A stretch of DNA of 64,000 nt, from the NCBI GenBank assembly GCA_023053545.1, contig JAKZAN010000003.1:1087501-1151500 (forward strand), in the 5' to 3' direction. The translations under genes and the position numbers were made by a program. Positions 32,101 to 40,849 of the stretch are shown here, in pieces (the first letter of the stretch is position 1; the number at the start of each line of letters is the position of its first letter). This DNA comes from Lepidurus packardi. Lineage: Eukaryota > Arthropoda > Branchiopoda > Notostraca > Triopsidae. Below the pieces are notes generated by a model that did no database searches, had not been told where the DNA came from, and saw only the letters and a program-made list of their open reading frames with translations.

Positions 32101-35100
32101 CGTCGAACGCAGATTTCGTCGCGATCCTGATTACGCTGGGAAATACAACGCGGTTATCGAGGAGTATATATCCTTGGGGCACGCCAGGAAGCTTAGTCTC
32201 GAAGAGCTCCGAGGATCTCCAGGCCGAATTTGGTATTTACCCCACCATGGCGTGATTAACCCGAATAAACCTGGGAAGGTCAGAGTAGTCTTTGACGCTT
32301 CTAGCGTCTTCGGTGGATCATCGCTCAATTCCAACCTGCTTCAAGGTCCCGACTTGATGGTCAATCTCGTTGGCCTCCTGATCCGTTTTCGAGAACGTCC
32401 AGTCGCTGTCTCCTCAGACGTGGAAAAGATGTTTCATCAGGTGCGCGTGAAACCGGAAGACCAAGATGCTCTTAGATTTCTGTGGAGACGCCCTGGATCC
32501 CAGTCAGCCCCCCATACCTATAGAATGACCGTACAGATTTTCGGCGCGGTTTCGTCGCCGTCTGTTTGTATGTATGCCCTCCAGCGGACGGCTGAAGACT
32601 TCGGGTGCGATCGACCGGATTTAGTGAACAAGGTTAAAACCCAGTTCTACGTGGACAATTTCTTGGATTCGCTGGATACCGAAAAGGAGGCCACGGAAAC
32701 CTGTGGCGCCTTGACTAGCCTGTTGGCCCGAGGGGGTTTCCGATTGACGAAATGGCTTTCAGGATCTCGTGAAGTCATGGCGGCTTTACCGGCAGGTGAA
32801 CGCCTAATTCCGAGCCTCAATATTGACCTAGACGACCTCCCTGTCGAACGTACTTTGGGCGTTTTGTGGAACGCAGAAAGGGACGCGTTCTTATTTCGAG
32901 TGGTCGTCGCTAAGTCCGTTTCCACTAAAAGAGGAGTCCTTCGGGCGGTCGCTAGTATCTTCGACCCCCTAGGATTTATAGCACCGGTAATCTTAGTTGC
33001 TAAGGTCCTTTTGCAAGAAATTTGGCGTCAGCGTCTGGATTGGGACGATGAACTACCGGAGCGGCTTCAAGGAGCATGGAATACCTGGGCGTCCGAGCTT
33101 ACAGCCCTGGAAACGCTAACGATTCCTCGATGCCTACGAACCGTTCAGGCCTACCCGTCCTCCTTTCAAATCCATACTTTCTGCGACGCCTCCGAAGCCG
33201 GTTACGGTGCGGTCATCTATCTACGATTTGACTACCCCTCTAGCCCGGTCTCGGTTTCCCTCGTCGCTGCAAAGACTCGCGTAGCCCCAGTTAAACAACT
33301 TACGATCCCAAGGCTTGAGCTCCTCGGTGCCGTGATAGCCGCCAGGCTTACCTTAACGGTAATCAACGAACTGAGAGCCAAACCGGAACAGGTTTTTCTG
33401 TGGACGGACTCAACGACCGTACTTAAGTGGATAAACTCTAAGACTTGCCGATTCACGACCTTCGTGGCCAACCGGGTCGGCGAGGTCTTAGAGTCGACCA
33501 ACTGGCGCCAATGGAGACACGTTCCGGGTGAAACCAACCCCGCAGACATGTGCAGTAGGGGGGTAGCTACTACCGATTTGGTTAATTGTCGGGAGTGGTT
33601 CCATGGTCCCGAGTTCTTGATATTACCACCGGATCGTTGGCCAATGACTGATAATGGAAACGAACCTGAACCCGATGATCCTGAGATCCTGCCTTCGAAA
33701 TGGGTGGGATTATTGACTCAAGTGGCCAAACCCGTACACGACCTTTTCGCGCGTTGTAAGAATCTTGGCAGACTTAAAAGGGTGATCGCTTGCGTACTTC
33801 GTTTCGGCCGTAACTGCCGTACTGAAAAGGGATCGCGTACGATCGGACCATTACAAGTAGACGAGGTAAAGAAAGCTTCCCATGCTTGTTTGAAAGCAGC
33901 CCAGTCGAACGCCTTCAAGGAAGAAATCGAAGCGTTGGAAGCGGGGAAACCGACGAAATCTACCTCGCGACTGCTTAAACTTAAGCCCTACCTCGACAAA
34001 GATGGGGTTATCCGAGCCGATGGACGTATACGTCACGCCGAACTCGACCCGAACGTGAGAAACCCGATTATTTTGTGCCCTCAAGATCCATTTACCAGAC
34101 ATGTAATCAGCGACGCCCATGAACGGACCCTCCATGCCTCCATCGAGCGTACTTTAGCGGAGATTCAGCAGAATTACTGGATCCTACGAGGCAGATCCAC
34201 AGTACGGAAGTTTATTCGGAGTTGTCCCGTCTGCCGTAGGTTGAGGGTGCAACCCCAGACCCCGATTATGGCAGCACTTCCGCGCGAACGTTTGGAAGCC
34301 TTTAAGCCCCCGTTCCATAACACCGGAGTAGACTTTTTTGGCCCGTTGTACGTAGTCATTCATCGTAGGAGCCACAAACGTTATGGGTGTTTGTTTACTT
34401 GCTTGGTTACAAGAGCGGTACACATCGAAATAGCCCACACATTGGATACGGATTCGTTTATCATGGCTCTCAGACGTTTTATTAACAAACGAGGCTGCCC
34501 TGCAACATGTTTTAGTGATAACGGGACGAACTTAGTTGCAGCCGAGAAAGAGCTACGGGATTGTCTCGGTCGTATGGATCACGTGCGTGTAGGCGAAGAA
34601 GCCGTTCGACGTGGAATAAAATGGCGTTTTTCTCCGCCAGCCGCGCCCCATTTCGGAGGAGCGTGGGAGCGGTTGGTGGGTTCGGCGAAGACAGCGTTGC
34701 GGGCTACGTTGAAGAACCGCACGGTTACCGACGAGGTTCTTCTTACTGTGATGGCAGAAGTAGAGTCCTTGATTAATGGACGGCCACTAACCCACGTTAG
34801 CCTGGATCCGTCCGACTTACAACCCCTTACACCAAATCATTTCCTGCTCGGGAGGGCGAACCCTAACACTCCGGTAGACATTTTCGAAGAGAGCGAAATG
34901 GATTCGCGAAAACGGTGGAGATGCTCGCAAGCGATCACCGAACTCTTCTGGCGAAGATGGCTTCGAGAGTATGTCCCAACACTCATAGAGCGCCGTAAGT
35001 GGTTACAGGACCGCCGAAATTTGAAGACCGGTGATGTCGTCTTGATTGTAGACCCGACAACCCCTCGCGGTCATTGGCCGCTTGGCCGAGTTTTAGAACC

Positions 35101-35272
35101 CTTTCCCGGGTCCGACGGTGTTGTTAGAGTGGCGCGAGTTAAAACTACGAGCGGCGTATTCATCCGACCGGTCGCGAAGCTATGTCTACTGGAAGAGGCC
35201 TCAGATGAAAACCCAACTGGAGGATTAGATGTTTCCGACCGGAAACAGGGCCGGCGATGTTCTGGACAGTGA
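29183..35272 (+). CDS. BEL/Pao Gag-Pol polyprotein
   Basis: One open frame from the ATG at 29183 (CCATGG context) encodes about 2029 residues. Order: a basic and coiled-coil Gag start (residues about 50-230), a retropepsin-independent Gag core (LKPFDGNPQDWPLFIATF near 380, as in Pao-type Gag), zinc knuckles (CPACGRTHPLSNC and CFRCLCKGHVSRQC), aspartic protease (FALLDGGSETSLI), reverse transcriptase (VSSDVEKMFHQV, FYVDNFLDS in place of a YxDD box), RNase H (HTFCDASEAGYGAVIYL), integrase zinc finger and DDE core (TGVDFFGPLYV, FSDNGTN, APHFGGAWERL) and a C-terminal domain with TPRGHWPLGRV. YVDN at the RT active site is normal for BEL/Pao. The frame overlaps the 3' LTR start by 15 bases. Confidence 0.94.
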   Translation: MASKSPPPEANVEGPVKEAQSVVEVLLKVRKNARSKLTRIIHRIENHIIDRGSRTELRAHRANLTEVYEECMQAQSDYVAQLSGQATVAKSEAWIRQLDEDTNNAYVRIDDYVKSRANDASSTYSRSTVTSARRSSLQEAERQRRDTELRLHQSQREVEEHVEDIRALKALEAETEERRLRIQQQQRRRDLSNQLEREALQVVQLRREVDEEENAAREVDEELISSLAITRESTTASPRIHHDRGYSPRNALPPLTSQQRSVPDIRFPPPAAGILQGRGADSLVADVRFSNPVSTAIRSTAMDQLSMNKRSTVSSFINTPAPPQCSTWPLNGPAVQAPQGTPPDAWISQLNQQVNPSTFFPSTTACSPWFSGVMPKVELKPFDGNPQDWPLFIATFKSLVHDTLHCDAQRIAMLREMLSPDIRESIAQTLLSPGLYEEALKELQEMYGDPQLIARCYIKSLLEMPALKNQQYESLRDFSRKLHGFVTTLIHCGYGHELSSAATLEQLIDKLPSGLRSKWGRHVLNMEPQLPTLSDFDGWLKNLVRAEGKVRPLGTAKGPNSESTTTAKKYPKSNKGKPNSYTPTVFATHVDTEEPSGSTKCPACGRTHPLSNCDKFASLSPPYKIDLVKNNGYCFRCLCKGHVSRQCQRDAECGLEGCKRLHHRLLHDAPRAFDRKAKLGNNSARRSREPNGQSRESEEGPYVNAVSADGSTRQILLLVVPVRLYSEDTFIDTFALLDGGSETSLIRQDAASKLGLKGRSLRMRIGTYHGNDPISKTMQVGFKIKSREETVSFNVSEALAVPKICVSRRVVDWPNLKKEWEHLADLDLPLVDSNDVTVLIGMDVPKIHRQLDYRESEYDDAAPVAFRMPFGWCAVGGLSTKQIASYPRCHLVSTRPLKELEELNETLERFWTVESLGMVASKNPVSEADRQAMQTFETSTRHDGERYEIGLPWKFSSTMLPDNRSSALKRLFTVERRFRRDPDYAGKYNAVIEEYISLGHARKLSLEELRGSPGRIWYLPHHGVINPNKPGKVRVVFDASSVFGGSSLNSNLLQGPDLMVNLVGLLIRFRERPVAVSSDVEKMFHQVRVKPEDQDALRFLWRRPGSQSAPHTYRMTVQIFGAVSSPSVCMYALQRTAEDFGCDRPDLVNKVKTQFYVDNFLDSLDTEKEATETCGALTSLLARGGFRLTKWLSGSREVMAALPAGERLIPSLNIDLDDLPVERTLGVLWNAERDAFLFRVVVAKSVSTKRGVLRAVASIFDPLGFIAPVILVAKVLLQEIWRQRLDWDDELPERLQGAWNTWASELTALETLTIPRCLRTVQAYPSSFQIHTFCDASEAGYGAVIYLRFDYPSSPVSVSLVAAKTRVAPVKQLTIPRLELLGAVIAARLTLTVINELRAKPEQVFLWTDSTTVLKWINSKTCRFTTFVANRVGEVLESTNWRQWRHVPGETNPADMCSRGVATTDLVNCREWFHGPEFLILPPDRWPMTDNGNEPEPDDPEILPSKWVGLLTQVAKPVHDLFARCKNLGRLKRVIACVLRFGRNCRTEKGSRTIGPLQVDEVKKASHACLKAAQSNAFKEEIEALEAGKPTKSTSRLLKLKPYLDKDGVIRADGRIRHAELDPNVRNPIILCPQDPFTRHVISDAHERTLHASIERTLAEIQQNYWILRGRSTVRKFIRSCPVCRRLRVQPQTPIMAALPRERLEAFKPPFHNTGVDFFGPLYVVIHRRSHKRYGCLFTCLVTRAVHIEIAHTLDTDSFIMALRRFINKRGCPATCFSDNGTNLVAAEKELRDCLGRMDHVRVGEEAVRRGIKWRFSPPAAPHFGGAWERLVGSAKTALRATLKNRTVTDEVLLTVMAEVESLINGRPLTHVSLDPSDLQPLTPNHFLLGRANPNTPVDIFEESEMDSRKRWRCSQAITELFWRRWLREYVPTLIERRKWLQDRRNLKTGDVVLIVDPTTPRGHWPLGRVLEPFPGSDGVVRVARVKTTSGVFIRPVAKLCLLEEASDENPTGGLDVSDRKQGRRCSGQ

Positions 35273-35586
35273 GTCCAGAAGGTACGAACGTGAGACTCGA
35301 AATGACTCCGACTAGGCGACCTTGGCGGATTCATGCCCAAGGTTCGCGACAGTAGAATTTTTATCCTTTTACCGATCGATAACCTTTAACGTTTGACTGA
35401 CGCTCAACCTGAGTTGACCCTCAAGGATATAGGCAGACGATATACAGCTGCACTGACAAACGGACGTGCCGGTCTTTTATCCGAATTGTTTTTACCTCGT
35501 TTTATCAAGTTGCTTGTAATAGTGATTCCACAATAAATTGAACTATATGTGCGAACATCGTGACAGTCTCTTTAGTGTTGCGTACA
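35258..35586 (+). repeat. BEL/Pao 3' LTR
   Basis: Identical by eye to the LTR at 28787-29115. It follows the purine-rich tract GGAAACAGGGCCGGCGA and is followed by the ATTAC duplication. Confidence 0.93.
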
Positions 35587-35591
35587 ATTAC

Positions 35592-36420
35592 TCATTCGTT
35601 TCAAGATTATGGCTTTTAAAGTGGTTAAATTGATTATGGGTGGGAAATGAGTGGACCCATAGTGGTGCCAAAAATTGGATTTATGATTCGAGATGCTACT
35701 ATCCCAAGTTTCAAGACAAAAGACTTGCAATTGCTGTTACCGCGGGAGAAAATCCACAGTTGAATTGGCCGAAATATGAGTTTAACCTTGTGTAAGTTCT
35801 TGCCTTCTGCGTAAGTTATTAATTTTTATTTCTTTGAGTTTAGACACCTGCTGCAGCGAAAGTGCAGACTGGAAAAGGTAAGCGAATCAAGTATAACAAA
35901 GGAGCCTATACGCCTAGCGAGGCAAAAAGATTTGGCGAGTATTCCACTTCATTCAGGTAGATACTCAATTTCGAAACATCAACAAAATTTTTTACCTTTG
36001 CAGAACAATCTTCAGCCAATGCTGCTCGCCCATCGACCGACAACAGTAAAGCAGCTAGTAACGTTTCTGATTCAGATGATTATGAGTTTGACCTTACCGT
36101 GTCAACACAGGGTAAGAAAGCCAGTAAAAACCTGAAATATCAATAACGTCTCGTATCTTCAACCAATGATGCTGGTCCATCTAAACGCAACAATGACGCA
36201 GCTAATAATATTCTCAATCTAAATAATCACCGAGGATCTTTGGGGAGTGAAGTCACCGAGGGCGATCTAGAACTCAGCATAGGTCGCATCACTAGCCCAA
36301 AAACAAGAGATGCGGGGCATGGTAAAATTTTTATATTGTAGACTCGACTTATTGATCTAATTTGAATTTTTTCCCTTCAGAAAGCAGTTATGGATTTTAA
36401 AAAAAATATGACTTTTATTA
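35592..36420 (+). pseudogene. Remnant of an intron-bearing gene, possibly a DNA-transposon accessory gene
   Basis: Just right of the BEL element a start MAFKVVKLIMGG (ATG at about 35609) is followed by a frame with CYYPKFQDKRLAIAVTAGENPQLNWPKYEF that ends at a donor-like GTAAGT (about 35791). An acceptor TTTGAGTTTAG follows near 35834, then more short exon-like stretches (GKRIKYNKGAYTPSEAKRF). A basic and tryptophan/proline pattern of this kind starts the DUF4806-type accessory proteins that I recall beside animal CACTA transposases. The match is only by style, and the rest of the gene is not recognised. Confidence 0.35.
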
Positions 36421-36421
36421 A

Positions 36422-37990
36422 TGCCTTAATGTACAGACTCGACCAGCATGGCAGAATGCTGTAACACAATTAACAAACCAACAAAGATCAGAGACCAACA
36501 GTTTCGATCTTTTTCCGGCCAATACAATTGAGTAGCTGTAAGAACTAGAGAGACGTTTGGATGAGGACCTGTAGCCGTAGGTCCCCAAGGACATAGGTAT
36601 GGGGCGATTGCGCATAGGTATAGGTATGGTATGCGCATACGTATGGGGCGATTGCGAAACCGCCTACCTTTTTTTATATACGTCAAGGGAAAGGGCAGAG
36701 GAGTCTGACGATTGAACGAAAAGAGTTGTTTTTAGTTCTGTTCCTCACAAGCAGTGTTTTCTTTATTCACAATCATTGTATGTGGTTAATAAATTGGTAA
36801 TCCAGAACCGAACCCAATGCTACTGTGAACTAAGTAACATTTTCTGGTGCCGAAACCCGGGAATCATTGAACAGTGTCACGAACTTGAGTTCATCTGACA
36901 TGGCTACAAGTGATCTCGCCACGACCGTAGACGTGCCGTTCGCAAACGACCTAACGGGACTTAAACAATCGCGAACAAACGCCAAACGTACCCTCACTCG
37001 TGGAGTCGAAGCGAGGGAGTCGAAGTGCACTGAAAGTTTATCGTATCCACCTAACCGACGCTTTCGAGGATTGTATGAACGCCCACCGAAACTATATGAG
37101 GCAAACCAACATCGAAGCCGATATCGCATCACCGGACGACTGGGTCCAAGCAGTAGATGAAACTACACGGAAATGCTACGCCGACATCGATGAGTATTTA
37201 GCCTCAAGGGCGAACAGCGTATCGTCTGTGGCGTCTCGGTCAACGGTACTCTCCTCCTCTCGCACTCTACTTTCTGAAGCTAAACGAAAATCGAAAGAAA
37301 CGGAGCTACGACTTCAACAAGCCACGAGGGCTGAAGAAAACCGCCTGCAGGAGGCTTCGGAATCTGCAAGCCGATTTAGAGGAACAATTGATTCGTATAG
37401 AATCAGCGAAGCAACAACGGGCCCTAGCGGACGAGTTGAAGCTCACCAACATTCAAGTAGCGTTGTACGAGAGCGCCATTGAAGAGGAAGAACTGCCACC
37501 CGATGGCGAAGCTGAACGTGCGAGACCAGAGGAGGCCACGCCCCATAATACACCGTTACAATCACCGCACGAATCGCCAATAGCCCAGAAGGGCAACCAA
37601 AATAACTTTGCTCTCCCACGATCTCCGGACCCCGTACCTGGGGAATCTCGTATCACCAACCAGATCCCGACCCAGCGTGCCCTGCAAACGGGCCGGCCGA
37701 CCCGTGAACTTTCGTTACCCAGCCTGATGCGTGGATTAGCGACACAAACCACCCGAACACACCAGCGTTGCCTTCCCAAGCAGCCCACCCCTACGCGCTT
37801 TGGCTTGCGGACGTCAAGCCAAGGCTCGACCTGAATCCCTTTGATTGCGACCCGAGGGAGTGGCCCCTCTTCATCCGAACGACCTCCGAAGAAAAGCTGC
37901 CAGAACGTTACGTGCATACCGCCAATTTGGAGGCAAAAGCCTCGAAGAAGCTTGGAAGTCAGCTAGGAACCTATATTAAGCCGAAACTAG
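36422..37990 (+). mobile_element. BEL/Pao fragment: LTR region, primer site and Gag start
   Basis: A fossil plus-strand 5' part. The same tRNA-Phe primer site as the whole element lies at 36845-36862, preceded by a probable LTR of about 400 bp ending GTAACA. Behind it is a Gag start (TDAFEDCMNAHRNYMRQTNIEADIA, coiled coil, near 37050) that parallels LTEVYEECMQAQSDYV of the whole element. It stops abruptly near 37990 at the LINE. Several breaks are present. Confidence 0.8.
36588..36662. repeat. Short repeats inside the BEL LTR
   Basis: The word CATAGGTATGGGGCGATTGCG appears at about 36593 and, with one change, near 36635, with further ATAGGTATGG copies between. They sit in the U3 part of the probable LTR and could be promoter elements. 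Confidence 0.45.
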
Positions 37991-38009
37991 ACGACGCTGA
38001 GACAGCTGC

Positions 38010-39850
38010 TGGATGAACAAGATGAGCAAGCCCGACAACATGATAATCTGGAATCTAGACCGCGCGTTAAGACAAGAGAAACCAGCAGTAACCGACTAGA
38101 AATCCTTCGGCAAGAAGATGGTGAAGTTTTCCCGGATCTTCGCTCTAAACAAATTTACGTCGCGGAAAACTTGCTGGAAGGCGTGCCAACCATGGGTACA
38201 CAGGTTTCAGCTGCCAAGAAGTCCTACAGCCGTCCTCGGGACCAAACAAACACGCGGAATTCTCCCAAGACAGAGTTCGCTATGGAAGAAATTACAACCT
38301 TACTGCGAGGTTTGCGGCCAAATAAATCTGCTGGTGTAGATGGCATTCAACCAATTGTGCTGAAAGCAATTTGGAGAACGATTGGCAGATTTGTCGTGAA
38401 TATTTTCAACGCTTCTTTCTCCCTCCAATATTTCCTTAAGCCATGAAAAATAGCAAAAGTTCTTCCCCTTCCAAAGCCCGGCAAAACAGACTACTCCACA
38501 TTGCAGAGCTTCCGTCCAATTGCGCTGCTGCCCATCCTTGGTAAATTACTGGAGAAAGCTGTCGCCAGAAGATTACAAGTCTTCCTTGAAGAGAATCACA
38601 TCCTGTCAGATTCGCAGTGGGGCTTCAGACCTGGGAGATCCACGACTGATGCCTTAACGTCCTTCAGCAACGCAGTACTTGAAAGTTTTGACAAACGAAA
38701 AGTGCATACGCTCTCCTTCTAGACATCAGAGGGGCTTTTGATAACGTGGACCACGGCAAATTGGTAGTCGAGCTACGTAAATTAAAAATCCCAACCAATC
38801 TAATCAAATGGACCAGGAGTTTCCTGCAAGACAGACAAGCGTTTGTGGCACATGGGCCTGATAGGAGCGACACATACTTCATCCGAAAGGGAGTTCCTCA
38901 ATGCTCCTATTTCCCCAGTTTTTTTCCTTACCTACATCAACGGATCATCGAGAATCAAACCGGAACAGACGGCGCGGTACATCGGGGTGACCTACGATTC
39001 AAAGCTGACATGGAAGACACACGCAGCCCGTGTGGCGATCCAGAATTTTCAAATCACGCAAAGAATAAAAAAAATTGGCACAAGTCTCTAAGCCAATCTC
39101 CTGCTCCCAACTACGCACGCTGTTACAAACAACAGCCGTGGCAAAGATGCGTTACGGGTTTCCGGCTTGGTGCAACGTCTCCAGTTCCAGTCTACGACCC
39201 CTACTGTAAGCCTATAGACAAGGCTGTTAGCAATAACAGGGGCTCTACGCACAACTCCAACCACTGACCTTGGAGTCGAGACAGGATTTTTTCCCTTGGA
39301 AATACTCCTTCAGTCCACCCTATTGAGACACTTCGGATCCAGAAGCTGGTGCAATTGGCCAAGCACACCAGTACAGCCAAAACATAAGACATACACCTCC
39401 TAAGACATAAGACAAGAGAACTCCTGACTGCTGCCTGTTCCGACAAATCAAGCCGAAGCACTCAACTTAATCAAGGAGTAATGCAAAAAAAGTGGGAAAG
39501 CCGTTGGCAATTAGTGCAAAGCCCCTTAAAAGATCTCAACGCCGGTCCTAGCCGCTACTGTATCGTAGACGTCAAACTTCCTCGACGACTTGTCAGCAAA
39601 GTGATCCAAATCCGGACAACACATTTTCCAACAAGGTCCTACCTTTTGCTTGTGGGAAAATTGGACTCAGCCATATGTTCATTCCAAACCCTTGCCCATC
39701 TCCTATTTCACTGTCATAAGTTGGATGGGGAAAGAGCAATGCTATTAAGAGAGTTAAGCTCCCATAAGGTCCACTTTAATCCCCAAGAATTATTGTCAAA
39801 TCCCAAAGTGTTCACAGCTATAGTTCAATTTATGAAAACAGCCAACGCCT
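38010..39850 (+). pseudogene. LINE ORF2, reverse transcriptase to C-terminus (same family as 1-1590)
   Basis: Plus-strand frames read LRPNKSAGVDGIQPIVLKAIW, LPKPGKTDYSTLQSFRPIALLP, HILSDSQWGFRPGRSTTDAL, then RGAFDNVDHGKLVVEL and IRKGVPQ, and a tail VIQIRTTHFPTRSYLLLV..FQTLAHLLFHC up to the stop at 39855. The endonuclease and ORF1 are missing, and the FADD part is eroded. Frames change at about 38720 and 38900. Its 3' UTR is cut by the Gypsy element and resumes at 52340. Confidence 0.8.
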
Positions 39851-39856
39851 TGTAAA

Positions 39857-40004
39857 TAACGCGTTTCCGAGCTGACCTGACCAGTTGACCTGACAATTAA
39901 TCTGACCAGTGGACCTGACCGACTTTGACTAGTTTCCACCTTGTATATAAATAGCGTATTCAGTTTAATACATTCAGTTGTACGTTGGAACTGGTCACTT
40001 TACA
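39857..40004 (+). repeat. Gypsy 5' LTR
   Basis: From ACGCGTTTCCGAGCTGACCT to GGTCACTTTACA it is nearly identical to the 3' LTR at 52123-52339, including the TATATAAATA box and the CTGACC-rich block. Confidence 0.85.
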
Positions 40005-40005
40005 T

Positions 40006-40023
40006 TGGCGCAGTCGGTAGGAT
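40006..40023 (+). promoter_or_regulatory. Primer-binding site, tRNA-Ser type
   Basis: TGGCGCAGTCGGTAGGAT starts 2 bases after the LTR. It matches the complement of a eukaryotic tRNA-Ser 3' end as I remember it, as used by the 17.6/297 group of Gypsy elements. Confidence 0.65.
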
Positions 40024-40026
40024 AAT

Positions 40027-40846
40027 ATGGCTCAGGGAAGAACCGGTAAACCGAACGTCAAGGTTCAGCTTTGGCCAGATTCGTCTGACGGAAGTGAGAC
40101 TGCTGACTGGGAAGCTTGGCGGAGTCATTTTGAGATTTGTGTGGAATTTAATGGACTAGACGCGGAAGGAAATGCAAGATTACTTGCAACTTCAGTAAAA
40201 GGCCGCGCTGCTGAAGTTCGCAAATTCTTACCGCAAGAAATCAAAGATGACTTTTTGGCCAAACTTCATGAGTTGGAAAAAAATTTCCTGGAGCAAAATC
40301 CGTCGGTGTTTCAGACGAAATTCAACTCGTTAACGCGCGAAAAGGGGATTTCGGTAGCAGAGTTCGCCAGTTGTTTACAAAATTTACATCAGAGGGCGTA
40401 TCCAAGTTTGGATGAATAATCTCGGGACATCTTCATCAAACCCAGAATAATTGACGCAGTGGAGAGTGAAGATTTGCGAGTGCAGCTGCAAGTAGATTCT
40501 TCACCCACCCTTGACAAACTCATCAGCAGGATTGCAGCGTACGAATCAGTCTTTAAAGCGGAGCAGTTGCTAAAAAAACAAAGCCGGAGCTGGAGCAATG
40601 GCGGGAGTTGATAGCCCAAAAGTTGCGGCCGTTGGCAGCGTTGACATTCCGTTAGATGACAGGTTGAAGAAACTGAAGTCCGCATTTGTTGACATGGCCA
40701 AGTTTATAAACGAACTTAAACCGAAGAAAAGCAGAAGGGCATGCTTTAATTGCGGACAAGAAGGACATTTCAAAGCAAATTGCTCACAACCCAAGAAGAG
40801 TCCTCCGTCAACCACAGCACAGCAGCCTGCGGGAAACGAGAAGTAA
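40027..40846 (+). pseudogene. Gypsy Gag region
   Basis: MAQGRTGKPNVKVQLWPDSS opens a Gag matrix/capsid-like frame, and 40598-40846 holds the zinc knuckle CFNCGQEGHFKANC. It is a fossil with more than one break. Gag would form the particle around the element's RNA. Confidence 0.78.
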
Positions 40847-40849
40847 CTG

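Larger units (their letters stand above)
28787..35586 (+). mobile_element. Whole-looking BEL/Pao LTR retrotransposon, recent insertion
   Basis: LTR, primer-binding site, one long Gag-Pol frame and second LTR are all present. The LTRs are 329 bp each and look identical by eye, and the element is bounded by a perfect 5-bp duplication ATTAC (28782-28786 and 35587-35591). Length is 6.8 kb, normal for the family. Identical LTRs mean a very recent insertion. No break is evident in the coding frame. It is a sister of the older fragments at 11790 and 36420. Confidence 0.95.
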
